Positions 48,160-59,873 of a stretch of 64,000 nt of DNA are shown here, piece after piece. The stretch lies in NCBI RefSeq assembly GCF_958298935.1, contig NC_084929.1:28399501-28463500 (forward strand). Reading direction: 5' to 3'. Below the pieces are notes generated by a model, which saw only the letters and a program-made list of their open reading frames with translations, was not told where the DNA came from and did no database searches. A program made the translations under genes and the position numbers. The DNA comes from Phragmites australis (lineage: Eukaryota > Streptophyta > Magnoliopsida > Poales > Poaceae). Numbering within the stretch: position 1 is the first letter of the stretch; each line of letters opens with the position of its first letter.

Positions 48160-49889
48160 CACTGCTATAGAATCGGCCAAATATGTTGTTCATTATTGTA
48201 GGTACCTAATAGGTCGATAGTGATAGAATATCATTGTCAGTTCAAAAGCTATGTGAAAAAAATCAGCCAATGTGATTTATGAACTGACAATGACGAGGGA
48301 CATCATTATCAGTTGAAGGTTTAAGCTGGCAGTGATGCTTCACTGCCGGATGAGGGCACTGAACGGCATGATACATGAATTATCACTACCGGTTCATAAG
48401 CCGCGAGCCAATAATGATAGTTTGTCAAGTATCACTGCCGGTTCGTATTATGAACTGACAGTGATAATAGGCATTAGTTCCGGTTTGTGTGACAAGTTGA
48501 CAGTGATAAGTGATGATATTATAATTTAAAAAAAATCATAGCATTTTCATACGAAATCGGATGAAAAAAAAACTTTACATGAAAAGTATAGTCCTCGATG
48601 AGGTCTACAACTTTATAGTTGAAATCTTTTTAATTTGAAATCATTTAAATGTCTAAATAATCTTAACAAAGCTTCAGCCGTGATTGATGACAACTAATCT
48701 TAAAAAAAACATAACTTTTTTTTTATATAAAATCGGATGAAAACAAACTTTATACGAAAATTACAGCTCTTGACGAGATCTACATCTTTGTAGTTGATCA
48801 TTTTTTATTTTACATCGTAGAGATGCACAAATAAATGTCTAAAATTGATACAGAGGAAGCCATATACTTGACCACAATTTTTTGACTTAGATCTAGTGTA
48901 AAATTAGTAGGAATCATTAAAAAAGCCACACATAAGATCACAAAGTTGAAAAGTGCAAATTCAGATATTTTTATCTTGAGTTTGTTAACTCAAATTGATG
49001 AAACATCTGTACAGTACTGACTTTCAGATGTAGTACTGTGTCTCAAAAAATATCAAGCAAATTGGAGAAAGTCAGTTTTTGCTAAAAAACTTCAAAGGTC
49101 TTGTCAAGAATTTTCTGAGCCTTTTTTAAGGGTCAAGGAAGGTACATATCCAAAGACGTGTATTCGTTTCGGATGCGCCTCGTCATTAGTTTCAAAAGTA
49201 GAGGTTGAACGTCGAAATCGAACTCTGTATGCAAAAGTTATGACTGTTTTATTGAACACTGTACGGATTGGACATAATTTTTTTCATATGGAGTTGGATG
49301 AAGATAAATTTTATATTAATATTGTAGAACTCGATGAGAAATACAACTTTGTAGTTGATAAACTTTTCATTTAGGATCTTTTATATGTGCAAATAACCAT
49401 TTAAACGTTCGATAAGGAGATGTCAAAAGGATTAATTTTGCTATTGTACTTGAGAATAAATAAGAGGTGAGATGGTTAGAGAGGTCATACGCGCGGAGCT
49501 TCTATTCGAGGTCGTGAGTTCGAGTTCTGGAACTCACGTGAAAAAATAGCAAGTGAGCAATGATTGGTACTCGAGTTTCTAGTAGAGGGTGGGTAATCGA
49601 GTGCTTCTGGTCGTAAATAAAATATTTTTTGCTTTTTCGACCAAATATATTGAATTGGGACCGATTTAATCATTGCTGACTAAAATCTTCGGTGATAATT
49701 TCAGCGACAGTGATAACCTCTTTTATTGCCAACTAAAGCCTTCAGTCAACAGTGATAACTCTTTCACTGCTGGTTCTCGGAACGACATTAATAATCGGAG
49801 TCTATAATTAATAATTGTCTACTACCGACTTTAAAAGAGATACTGAAGAGAATTTTAAGCTGATAATGTTAAAGATTTTTACAGTAGTG
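48160..49889. mobile_element. Non-autonomous CACTA-type element
   Basis: The left end is CACTGCTATAGAATC and the right end, read on the minus strand, is CACTACTGTAAAAATC. The outer 300 bp carry many short subterminal repeats in both orientations of the TATCACTGCCGGTTC / GAACTGACAGTGATA type, as in En/Spm elements. The 3 bp flanks ATT and ATC differ by one base. It is 1,730 bp with no transposase frame. The interior has three diverged copies of a roughly 110 bp block (about 48545, 48715 and 49275), each with ATCGGATGAAAA/GTTGGATGAAG and TTTGTAGTTGA-like words. Confidence 0.7.
49464..49531 (+). other. tRNA-like segment with A- and B-box resemblance
   Basis: GATGGTTAGAG resembles a tRNA D-arm/A box and GAGTTCGAGTTCT about 45 bp later resembles a T-arm/B box. 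The acceptor stem does not close convincingly, so it is not a functional tRNA. It lies inside the CACTA-type element and may be a SINE head or chance. Confidence 0.35.
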
Positions 49890-51120
49890 ATCGGAGCTCG
49901 TCTATTGGTGTCACCTAGCTTGGCACGCTGGGTCGGTCACTAGTGACAACACAGGGCTTCCATGAGCTAAGCCGGAGGCATGGGTGTCAGAGGACACGAG
50001 TCCATGAACGGTACATCCGCCGCTGTGGTGGATATCCGTCTCTTGTATATACCGTTTTTCGATTAAAATATTTAATTATTAATTATTAAATCCTCATTAA
50101 AGAGACTTCAGGCTACAAAAGGGTACATAAATTAGATTTTAGAGGACATATGATTAGGTTCAATTACACTTAATCAACAATATCCCTTTTAATATAATAT
50201 TATTCATAATAAATACACAACAGTATCAGACATGCTCAACTCAGATCCGCTCAATGTCTCCTTCAGAAATGTATTGGCGGGAAATAATTTAGAGGCCTAA
50301 CATAATTTAATAAAAAAATGTAAATGTTCGACTCAATAATGAACCTAACACGTTTAGATGGTCATTATACCAGAACGGCCAAATTTTTTTCCAATCAATG
50401 TGTAGGGTTGTGATATATTCTACCATCAGAAATCATAACTGATATGCATTGAAATTAAAATTGCCCCTAAATAAGGTTATGCACGTGGTTTTTTTTTTTC
50501 TATAAGTAGTTGTACTTACTAAAAATAATTTAGTTAAACAGAACTAGCAAGGTAACGAAGAAGTGTTATTTTAATGAAATTATTCAACGTATTTGATTGT
50601 AGTTTTGTTAAGTTTATTCGAAGAACTTTACAAATCACTTCGGGCTTACAAAATCATCTTAGTATATCTAATATGTTTAGATCATAGATAAATAGAATAG
50701 GAATAAAGCTTAAAAAATAAATTTTACTTGGGCAAATGTTATTTGTTGGACACTTTGACTCAGTTAGAATGATATGATGTTTGATAAAGCAAAAGTTAAA
50801 TCTTTTATGCATGTCATTTTCAACTCTACATATTGGATAAGATACTAGGTGTTCCTTAATGTTATCTATTTGTTAAATCTTATTTGCTTAGTTAATGAAT
50901 TAGGACTACGTGATAAATGGAGTCGTCACTATAACAAAAACTTTGTAATAAGTTTCGATTTTGTATATTTTCTGATGCAGAGGCGGACTTTTTTATTCCA
51001 TTATCTAAAATAATTCGCGTGAAGTGAGCTGATTCCTACGAACTTCCAAGCAAGGCCTTCGTCTTATTTCCGATTTAAACTTGATTGCAGAGGTTATTAG
51101 AATTGAGATATTTGACTATG
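49890..51120. other. Intergenic region
   Basis: AT-rich and featureless by eye. TAATTATTAATTATTAAAT near 50072 is the reverse complement of a word at 19211, possibly ends of one repeat family. No gene is recognised. Confidence 0.35.
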
Positions 51121-51128
51121 CCGTTCAG

Positions 51129-51606
51129 CACTGGCGGAGGGTAATGGAGACCAAACTGGGCCTTGGCCCCCCCTTCTAAGTTGCTAAATATGTATTAAAC
51201 TAGTATATATGTGAGTAAATTAAAGAGAAAAAAAGGGTTTGAATCTGATTGCTCAACGAAATGGACAGTAATATCAGACTTTCAAGACAAAGCTAGCTCT
51301 TACAAAAACGCATTTAGCTTTTATGTTATTTTTAGCCTATTAGTTAGCCGTTGCTATTCCATTTAGCTTCCCTTTTTCTCTTCCAAAGCATAAGACTAGC
51401 AAGATCTCATGCATGTTAATGCGTTGTTTTGCATTTTTTTTCTCCTGTCGCACGGCTGCTCATTTCTCTTGTCTTTAACATTTAATTTTTGCTCCTTGAT
51501 TTTCAAAGTAGAAAAATAGCTTATTTGTTTTATAATGCAAGATGAATAGCAATGTCCTTTTTGCCCCCCCCCCCCCCCCTTGTTATCAGTTCACGCTCCG
51601 CCACTG
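51129..51606. mobile_element. Non-autonomous hAT-type element with perfect 8 bp target duplication
   Basis: CCGTTCAG occurs directly before (51121-51128) and directly after (51607-51614). The ends are CACTGGCGGAG and, on the minus strand, CAGTGGCGGAG. The element is 478 bp. It has no transposase and carries a 16-base C run (51564-51579) near the right end. Confidence 0.8.
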
Positions 51607-51619
51607 CCGTTCAGTGCAA

Positions 51620-52460
51620 AATCAACAGCTCGTGATGTTTGGCCTTTGTCGTTCTTCATAGGCCTTTGATTGGTCCGGCTGACACTGCAGCTCCATGCTC
51701 CGTTCATGGCGCGGCTCCAAAAACGTTGGAGCCCACGTCGGTAGCGAGAGAAGATCCCGATGGGATACGGCCCTGGTCGGGCGGTAGGCAGGATCTTGCA
51801 TTGGTGAGGCGAAGAACTGCACGTCGATAAACCCTACGTCACTTGCGATCGACCCGAGAGCGACTGCTGCTACTGCTACACGAGTGGCAAGGCTACGAGT
51901 ACTACCGAGTTGGACGGCACACAGGCGGACGGATGGACGGCATGGAGTAAATTAATCGGACGACAGGATCCTGGCTAGATTTTGTTTCACGCCAAGGTTG
52001 TGTGGTGCATTGATTCATGGCCGTTTTCAGTCGGGTCCCGGCCTGGGGTGAACAGGCGACGCATTCAACCTAATGGTCGGCAACCCTACTCCACTGCCAG
52101 CCACCGTCCCAGGCTTCGTGCTGGGAGCATTGGACTATGGTGTCCGTAGGCGGTAGGTCTTTCTTTAAAGAGTTGCTCCAGGGCGTTCTGTGCTCTTGAC
52201 ATCTCCTTCCTAGGCCTACTTGTGATCTCTGTCGGGCATTGAATGAGCGCGCGTATGGCTCTTCTTGGAGCGATCTGGCTGCCATTTTGGTACGGATTGT
52301 TTAGAATTTGATAGCTGTGATACCATGACTAACTGAATTAGTTGTGATCTCGGCTCCAATTGACTAACTGAATTCTAAAGGGTATAGTGACACCATACAT
52401 GTGCTATTATAGATGGGGCTTAACCGAATTTGGTTTTGGTTCCGCCACCCTTGCGCTATA
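51620..52460. other. Intergenic region
   Basis: Moderately GC-rich with short open frames on both strands and no motif. I see no gene, RNA or repeat. Confidence 0.4.
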
Positions 52461-52464
52461 TTAA

Positions 52465-52741
52465 GGGATCGTTTGGTAGAGCTCTGGTTCTATGGTGATA
52501 GTGATTTTATTTGTAAAATCGTTTGGTATACTAGTGGTGGAAGTGATTCTTGAGATAATATTATGTTGAAATCGAGAAGAATCAATCGGAAATCAGGTGA
52601 AAGCTAGTTTTTCAGCTCCCACCTCGCTATACAAAACGAGAAGTGATTCCCGCGCGGAATCACTCCCCGATCAGCCCATTTGGCAGCGCTGAGAGCGATT
52701 CCAGCGCGGAATCAGCTCCAAAAGCTCTACCAAACGAGGCC
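52465..52741. mobile_element. Tourist-like MITE, copy 1, TAA target duplication
   Basis: The left end is GGGATCGTTTGGTAGAGCTC and the right end, read on the minus strand, is GGCCTCGTTTGGTAGAGCTT. TAA flanks both sides (52462-52464, 52742-52744). Length is 277 bp. Confidence 0.8.
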
Positions 52742-53032
52742 TAACACGAGATTGCCGGCGGTCTAAAGTGCTACTACAAGTTTTAAGCCGACACAACACC
52801 TCTAACAAAACTGATCGACATTAAACGTTTTGGGTGGTCGAAGACCGATAACCGTCGTCGACCTAATTCCAACGATCTCTTCATCACCGACGACCTACTC
52901 TAGCTAGCACTGACAATATTTATGCACGTATTTCCCAAAACTCCGCACCCTATCATGCCTCTGCATCGATCCATGAAGACCTCAAAGATGACATCTCCTA
53001 ACCAATGTTAGACCCACCCAATTCCACATTAA

Positions 53033-53365
53033 AGGACCGTTTGATAGAGCTCTTTAAATTTCTGATTCTGTGGTGAAAGTAATTTTGTAGTAGAAGTAGA
53101 TTCTGTGGTGAAAGTGATTCTATTTGTGAAATTGTTTAATATGTTAGTGGTGGAAGTGATTTCTGAGAGAAAATTATGTTAAAATTGAGGAGAATTAGCC
53201 GGGAATTGGTGTAAGCTAGATTTTTTGGCTTCCATCTCACAGTACAAAATGTGAAAGTGATTCTATCTGATTTTAACGTAAAATTAATTCTGCAATAGGA
53301 CGTTTGGTAGCGCTCTTGCCGATTCTAATGCGAAATCAGCTCCAAAACCGCTACCAAACGACCCC
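53033..53365. mobile_element. Tourist-like MITE, copy 2 of the same family, TAA target duplication
   Basis: The left end is AGGACCGTTTGATAGAGCTC and the right end, read on the minus strand, is GGGGTCGTTTGGTAGCGG. TAA flanks both sides (53030-53032, 53366-53368). It shares the GTGGTGAAAGTGATT and AATCAGCTCCAAAA blocks with copy 1 and lies in the same orientation 290 bp away. It is longer (333 bp) because an internal CTGTGGTGAAAGT segment is duplicated near its left end. Confidence 0.75.
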
Positions 53366-53399
53366 TAAGATTATGTATTCATGTGGTTAGGTTAGAATT

Positions 53400-55470
53400 A
53401 AGCCATACACGATCGAGTCTCGAACCGATTACTATCTAGCTGCACTGGTCGCATGGCCCTGCGCAAAGAAACCAGCTCACGCGCGGGCGGACAGGAAAAG
53501 CCGGCGGACCTGGATGACGTCCGGAACAGAGCGCGCCCCGCACGACGCCGAAGCGAGAAAAAGGCTAACCGAGGGCGTGACGGTCCATCCATGGCATGGA
53601 TTCCTGGCCGTGGTTGGCTGGCGCGGGCGGCCAGCCGGTCGCGCGATGGCGACCGCGAGGGACGGCGCACGCACCACGGCTCGTCGCCATTGGACGCCGG
53701 ACGTGCGTGGCCGCCCGGCGCCACTTTACAGTACGCGCTCGTCGTACCGGAAGTCCATGTCGCAGTCGCGTCAAGGCGGAAAGTTCGATCAGACACGCAC
53801 CGGAATTGTCACTCCGACGAAGAAAAGGGGGTTTGTGCGGCTCGTAACCTCGACGTTACCTTCGCCAATTACTTGCTGCGTGTCATCGGTCTCCTTTGGC
53901 TTTTTGGAGGAGGATGAGATGAGAAGCTGCAGGAGCGCCTTCGTATTTTGCCTTTCCGGCTTTTAATTCTGGACTCCATTGTAACCACTAGATCAAGGTA
54001 AGACCGTAGTACACCATGACTCGGATCGGGGCAGGACTAGCTGATACGGTGCCTAACCTGTCGACAAAGGTAAACGGCCCGGTCGAAACTCGAAAGCTTC
54101 CTTTTCTGCTTGTACTAGTACCAGCTGAGCCCCTGACTCGAAAGTTGGTGACGTTCTGATTGTCGTACGAGTACCTGACTCGAAAGCTCGTAGTGCTGCG
54201 TCTTATCTGTGTAAGAGATAAGTTGCCCTTCCTAAACGGTTCTTCTCTGGTTTCTGCTGTAGCAAGTGACTGCCTTGATCGACACTGATTCAGGCATCAG
54301 ATTCGGAGGGAAATAATGCGCACGTAACAGGAAATAAGCAGAAATTATTGGACGGTTGATAATCTGCGAGCCCTTTCATCGCTCTCTATTTCTGAAGTTT
54401 TTTAGAAGTCAGATCTCCGATCCGGCGACAGCAATTTTTTTTTTAAGGGTACATACGACGACGCACACAATTCACATATATCTCATTCATACCTCACACA
54501 TATCTCATTCATACCTCACACACGTGTGCATATCCTAATCCACGCTAAAGACAGATTGAAGAGCCCTAGAACCTTTTGCATATCAGCGAGAGCAACTGGA
54601 CGGCGAAAGAAACCCATCGCAGTCGCCGGAACTCACGTCCCTGTCACCGATGCCACCCGCACCAGCAATTCAGTTTGGGGTGGTCCGTCACGTCAGTTTC
54701 CTCCGCGGTTGCAACTCCGGAGAAAACTGGCTTGCCCGTCGAGTTAGGTGAGCTGGTGAGGTGAGTGAATCGAGCAGTTCACGAAAGCCATCTTGCAGCG
54801 ACTTCTCCATAACCACCTACCTTACTGAATCAACGAGTAGGTTAGACGAAGCAGTAGAGCATTCCCATCATGTTTTCACAATCATTTGCTAAAGAGGGTT
54901 CGTTACGCTATGTAGGATAGTAACTACTCCCGTGAGCTTTCTTGTTTGCCCTGAACGCCTACCCGAGTACTCTACTACAATCTTTTCAAGTCTCAACTTC
55001 CTTGGCCAGGTGCAGCAGTATGAGTGAAGTCCAGTAGTAGCACTTGAAACTAACGATTGGATGCATCTCGCACGAGCGTGTTACGTACTGGGCAAATCAA
55101 TCGCAAATTTTCTTTTGGAATTACAAGGTAGACGCCCAAGCACACAAACAGTCGTGCCCACTGATCAATGACAGTGAGATGTGTTCACTGATCACTGACA
55201 TTGAGACGGTTGTTCCCAGATCACCGGTTCCAATTATTCTCCAAATGCAATCGCTGGAAACCAACGTGCAGGCAGGTGAGGTAGGCGCGAGTTCGCCTCC
55301 TGCGACCTAACACTGACGACCGCTCCGCAAAGGCGAGCACGAATTATTGGCGAGATTTAGAATCCAGATGTCGCCGAGCCGTAAGCAGACGGCAGCGACG
55401 CCGGCTGTTGCAGCATACTGCATACGCCAAGAATTCCAGCGTAAGCACCAGTGGAATAATTTGCAAAAGA
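53400..55470. other. Intergenic region with a GC-rich island
   Basis: 53440-53840 is GC-rich, with open frames on both strands (up to 154 codons) that shadow one another and have no motif. 54480-54535 has a short duplication of CATATCTCATTCATACCTCACACA. 54600-55460 has no recognised gene. Confidence 0.35.
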
Positions 55471-55476
55471 TCACAA

Positions 55477-55482
55477 TTTATT
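55477..55482 (-). terminator. Candidate polyadenylation signal of the GC1 gene
   Basis: AATAAA on the minus strand lies about 265 bp past the stop codon, a normal plant 3' UTR length. Confidence 0.45.
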
Positions 55483-55746
55483 CAAGGATATTTGTACATG
55501 TTCAGCTTATCAGCTATGGTCGTATAGCTTTTGCCGGTTTCGGCCGCCGCCGCCACACCCTTGGTTGCTACAGTTTGGTGATGCCATATAGCGGATGCTA
55601 ACTTCACTGGCACACTGTTCCTATCGGCTGTAAGAATGTTCTCACACTACGTACACGGTCGACAATCGGTAAACATAACTACAGGGACATGTACAGCATA
55701 TACACAAGGTGGCTGGAGGCCTGGACCCTGGAGGCTGGTGACCAAT

Positions 55747-58700
55747 TTACATGGAGCCGGCCAGGAGTTTACGAGAGAGCTTCATACCACTCTTTCCGGT
55801 TAAGGAGACCTGCAATACAATTGTATGAAATGCCAGCACGCCACCAGTCAGTGCTGAAACACCATGTAGAGGTATATTTTATCAAAGTGAAAGGTATACA
55901 TTTTCCCACTCTTCCAGCAGACTGATGAAAGATGCAAGCATGAACAGTACTAGCACACTTTAATGGAGGAAGACTCAAGCATGGAGCATGACAGAAATGT
56001 GAAGAACAGATCATAGTACACCTCCTACCAAAAGGATATCCTCATCGGTTCCAAAGGATTTTCGGGCCTCATCTAAGCTCTTCATTGCCACCCTTTCATG
56101 TTTCCTGAAAGAAACAACAAATAGCCTTAGGTTTCTGATTCAAGTTTTGCTGCTGTTGCTCTCCAATCACGTACAAATATAAATAGAACTGCGATGAAGT
56201 ATCAGCTCAAAGCATAAGGTGGGATTTCTCAAGTTACACAAGCCTTTGTCGTTTCAAGACAATTAATGATCCTTGCCTCTTGTAGTTCTGTATCCCGGAA
56301 CAGCATACTATTTGTAGTTATACAAAGTACATCAGCCATCCACATGCTTGGCAAGTTATGCAATTAGCACAGGGAAAACAAGTCACATCCGAACTTCTTT
56401 TGCTTGCACAGTTGGTGGGAGGTGTGGGTGTACACCCCCACCACCTAGGTTCGAGTCTTCAACTTGAATTTGAGTGCCTACCTCTTCTATTAAATGCCAC
56501 CTAGTTTCTCCAAGGTTGGTCGAGTTTTTATATATCCAAACTTTTGAAAAACACAGATGATTCCACCCAACATACAAATATATATAAGCTGAAACTCATA
56601 CCATTGAAGAGTCCAAAGAACAATGAAACAGTACCTTGAACTGGCAGGATCCCTTATCTCAAATTCACAAGCATCGGCATCATACCCACATATTACGACA
56701 TAATGCCCTGAAATGGGAAACAGTACTCACCATACATTTACAGAACTATACTGGTAACCCGTGGTTAAAGCCACGGCAACACAATGAATATTTGTTGCAA
56801 TGCACCAGTCAATGAATGTACTGAAGCCAGCCTATCAACCATCATAGCTACTGAATATTTCTGATTAGGGTGTTTGGATGATGAGGATGTTTTCCTTTTG
56901 GAATTTTCGGTCAGAGTCTATTACATTATTACTAGCAACAGTCATCTTGAGTTTACGTACATTTATGTGGAGTGCCTTTGTCTCCGGATTCAGCTTTACA
57001 AGCACTTCAAGTCATATACTATATCGTTATGCAGCGAACATAGGAATGCAAAAAGGAAAACATGGAAATTTGAGCTCCATATTTCTACCAGGCAAGAAAA
57101 ATAAGACGTTTGGCATGAATGTTGTATGTCGATTCACATCATGCTAAAAGGAATTGTAGCCTTCCTTGCGAAACAGACAAGAATAATTTTAACTTCTTTT
57201 GCTGCATAAATGTGTGTTAACTAGAATTAAACTACAAAAGCTGCTTGTTGATCAGCAAAATTTTGCACTGCTACATCCTGATGACATGAAACAAAAGTGG
57301 TGCTCGTCATCCAGATAAGCAAACAATCAAGACCATGAGCACCAAAATCTGTGACGTTGGTCTAACTGAACCTGGAAACTGCTCATTTTCGAAAGAGAAA
57401 GTAAAATGTTCCAAAGAGGAGCATAAATCGATTTACCCATGTAATCGGACTCCTTGTTGAGCTGTTGCACATCATGTACATCATTCATCCAAGACGAACT
57501 GCATACCAAATTCTGGTTATTATTACACTCTGTCATTGCCTTAACATTCAAATCAATCCCATCAATCTAGGATCACTTTTTTTCTCAGTTGAACTCCCAA
57601 CGATTTTGCACTTAAAATGAAAGTAAAAATTAATAAGTTGCTTTTTCATAGTACATACACACAGATGCCTATCATATCACAGGGAAAAAAACATCCTAAG
57701 TCATTTTGAAGAACTAAAATCTTTTCTGATATACTACCTCCATTCCTGTGTAAATCTGGGAGCAGAGGGAGTAGTAGAAACTATAAATTTAAAATATTTA
57801 ATTTCCACTGCCTCTTCATCAAACATGAGACTCTTGAAAAATAATGATAAGCTATCAGTCACCAGATAATCGTTAATCCAAAGAACTTGTGGTATTTGAG
57901 TGACATCGCAAAATTCGTTTCATGAGACATACTTAACGACTAATCATTTACAAAAAAAAAAGAACAAGTTTGTCCCCACAAAACACTTCTTACTGGAAAA
58001 ATTGCTTATGCAGCATCTCATTCCCCATGGATAATTCCAAGAGCCAAAGAAAAATACAAGACTGATGATAATTAGTTCAAATAAAAAAAAACAAGGAGTT
58101 ACATATTATCTCAGTAACAGCAAGACACCAAAAAAACACTTACTTTAGCTTAGTTTTGTCCACTAATGCGATAGCAATGCAGTGCCCAGATAACAGTAGA
58201 AAAGCAATATCATATGCACTAATGGATCTGCACTGAGAAAAGCCATAAATTGAAACAAAAAGAACTTAAAACCCAATATGAGAAGTTCGTGTAATGCAAA
58301 ATTTTCATGTTGCTAGCTGTTGTGAGCATACTTGAATACTAATTCCAGCATCGAGTGCTTTTCCAAATAGCTCATCCACACGATCAATGTCTTCTTGCAA
58401 TTGTTCCTATCAACATTGATCATTTTGGAAACATTAATAAGTGAACTTCAGAAATTCTGCAGCAGCACTTGGTCACAACTGACAATGCATACCCTATAAA
58501 AGGTTTCGGCAGAATATTGTGGATTTGCTCCAAGAGTCACAGTAAAGAACGAAAAACTAACTGAAAACTTGTTTAACAGATATGCCAAATCGACTGTCCA
58601 AATGCTGCAAAAAGAAAATTTATTGAGAGTGTTAGTTCATCAATGCTCTTAATATTCTTTAAACAGGTTAAAATTTTAGACACTAACATTTAGTTCAGCT

Positions 58701-59873
58701 AAAACAAAAAGTCTACATTCTGAATGAATGTACTTAATGGAAAGGAATTATACTTGAAATTGCTTAATAACAGCTATTAGTCTGCATATGTGTAATGGGA
58801 TTAAAGGAAAAAACACCCCATCACATTACTGTTAGGAATAGCACCCTTATACTTTGGGGATATTACACAGAGCAATATATATCTATCTAACAATTACCAT
58901 GTTATACTGTAGTGATTAATGGCATAAAATCCTCTCAGACCAAAACAGCTGATGATCTACTATATGATGGCAGATTAATAAAAATCATTTGCATATTTCA
59001 AAACGCAGTTGCATCCATTTCAAAATATAAGACGTGGTTTGACTTGGCGAGGTCTCCAACGCTACACTTTGAGCATCAATTTCTCTCATATTGCATTGCT
59101 CATGACAATAAATCAAGATCATAGAATAGTACTTTCAAACATGAATTTAATGGAACCAAATTTGTATAACAAAAAGTGTTAGGCTAATTGTAGGCCAGAG
59201 ATCACAAAGTTTCAAACTTGAAATGCGTGCACACCTTATAAAAAGAAATGGAAGGATTATATATACTTTGAAGGAAAGAAACTATTGTGTCTGTCTGTCT
59301 TAATGATTACTATATTCTCTTACAATCATCCAACTACCATTCTTTAGCTTGTGCTCGTCCTTTTTGAACGCACCATACTGAGAACCAAATCAAACTATAT
59401 ACATGGTGTCACGATAATTAAACAGATAGCCATTTCTTTAGTACTGCTGTACAGCTAATCGTACTTGAAATTCCAGCCATGGATAGAACCTTGTGGTGTT
59501 GCAGAACTTCTCGAGATCGGCAATGTCGACGCAGCAATCAATCCCCAGCGTCCTGAGCACCATGAGCACGCAGGCGAGGCCGCAGTCCCAGGTAAATGCT
59601 TGCTGCACATGCGGAACCTACCATCAACAGCACACGAACCAATCAAACAAAAGTAGCATAACAATGAGGGAAATACGCATAAACAGAAACGCAAAGTGAG
59701 ATAAATAATTGGGCGCGTGTGCTATAGAGAAAGAGAAAGTGGCTGACGTCGACGTAGTAAGATCGGCGTGGTAGAGGAATCTGCCCGTCGGCGGACGGCG
59801 AGTCCGGCCCCTGGCCGCCGTCGTCGCCCGCCACCTTGAACAGCTTCTCGGAGAGGACGCAAAGGGGCCACAT
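55747..59873 (-). CDS. GC1: Guanylyl cyclase 1-like protein (GC1/GUCD1 family)
   Basis: There are nine GT-AG exons: 59873-59748, 59617-59490, 58604-58493, 58406-58332, 58232-58144, 57498-57437, 56707-56635, 56104-56029, 55809-55747. They give 267 residues with no break, near the plant family length. The family is Pfam Guanylate_cyc_2; Arabidopsis GC1 was reported to make cGMP from GTP in vitro, though its fold is closer to C39-type cysteine peptidases than to classical cyclases. The signature TWDCGLACVLM is at 51-61 (C54). IWTVDLAYLL lies further on, GHYVVICGYD is at 198-207 (H199) and an RDP is at 216-218 (D217), a Cys/His/Asp set like a C39 triad (inference). There is no signal peptide or membrane helix, so it is probably soluble. 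The start was chosen because MWPLC matches the family N-terminus; the longer upstream frame is a leader shadow. Introns 5 and 7 hold a tiny Stowaway remnant and a tRNA-like SINE. Confidence 0.93.
56407..56530 (+). mobile_element. Probable tRNA-derived SINE in GC1 intron 7
   Basis: GTTGGTGGGAGGTG (A-box-like) and AGGTTCGAGTCTT (B-box-like, near 56447-56459) are spaced as in a tRNA-derived Pol III promoter. They are followed by a non-tRNA body with CCTCTTCTATTAAATGCC. No target duplication or poly-A/T tail is clear, so the edges are approximate. Confidence 0.45.
57734..57774. mobile_element. 41 bp Stowaway-like remnant in GC1 intron 5
   Basis: CTACCTCCATTCC at the left and, on the minus strand, CTACTCCCTCTGCTCC at the right, with TA on both sides (57732-57733, 57775-57776). 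The ends are Stowaway-like, but only about 12 bp lies between them. It is either an internally deleted element or chance. Confidence 0.5.

Noticed and set aside
53398..53966. 150- and 154-codon frames
   Set aside because: Mutually overlapping in a GC island, no domain, and no consistent splice signals.
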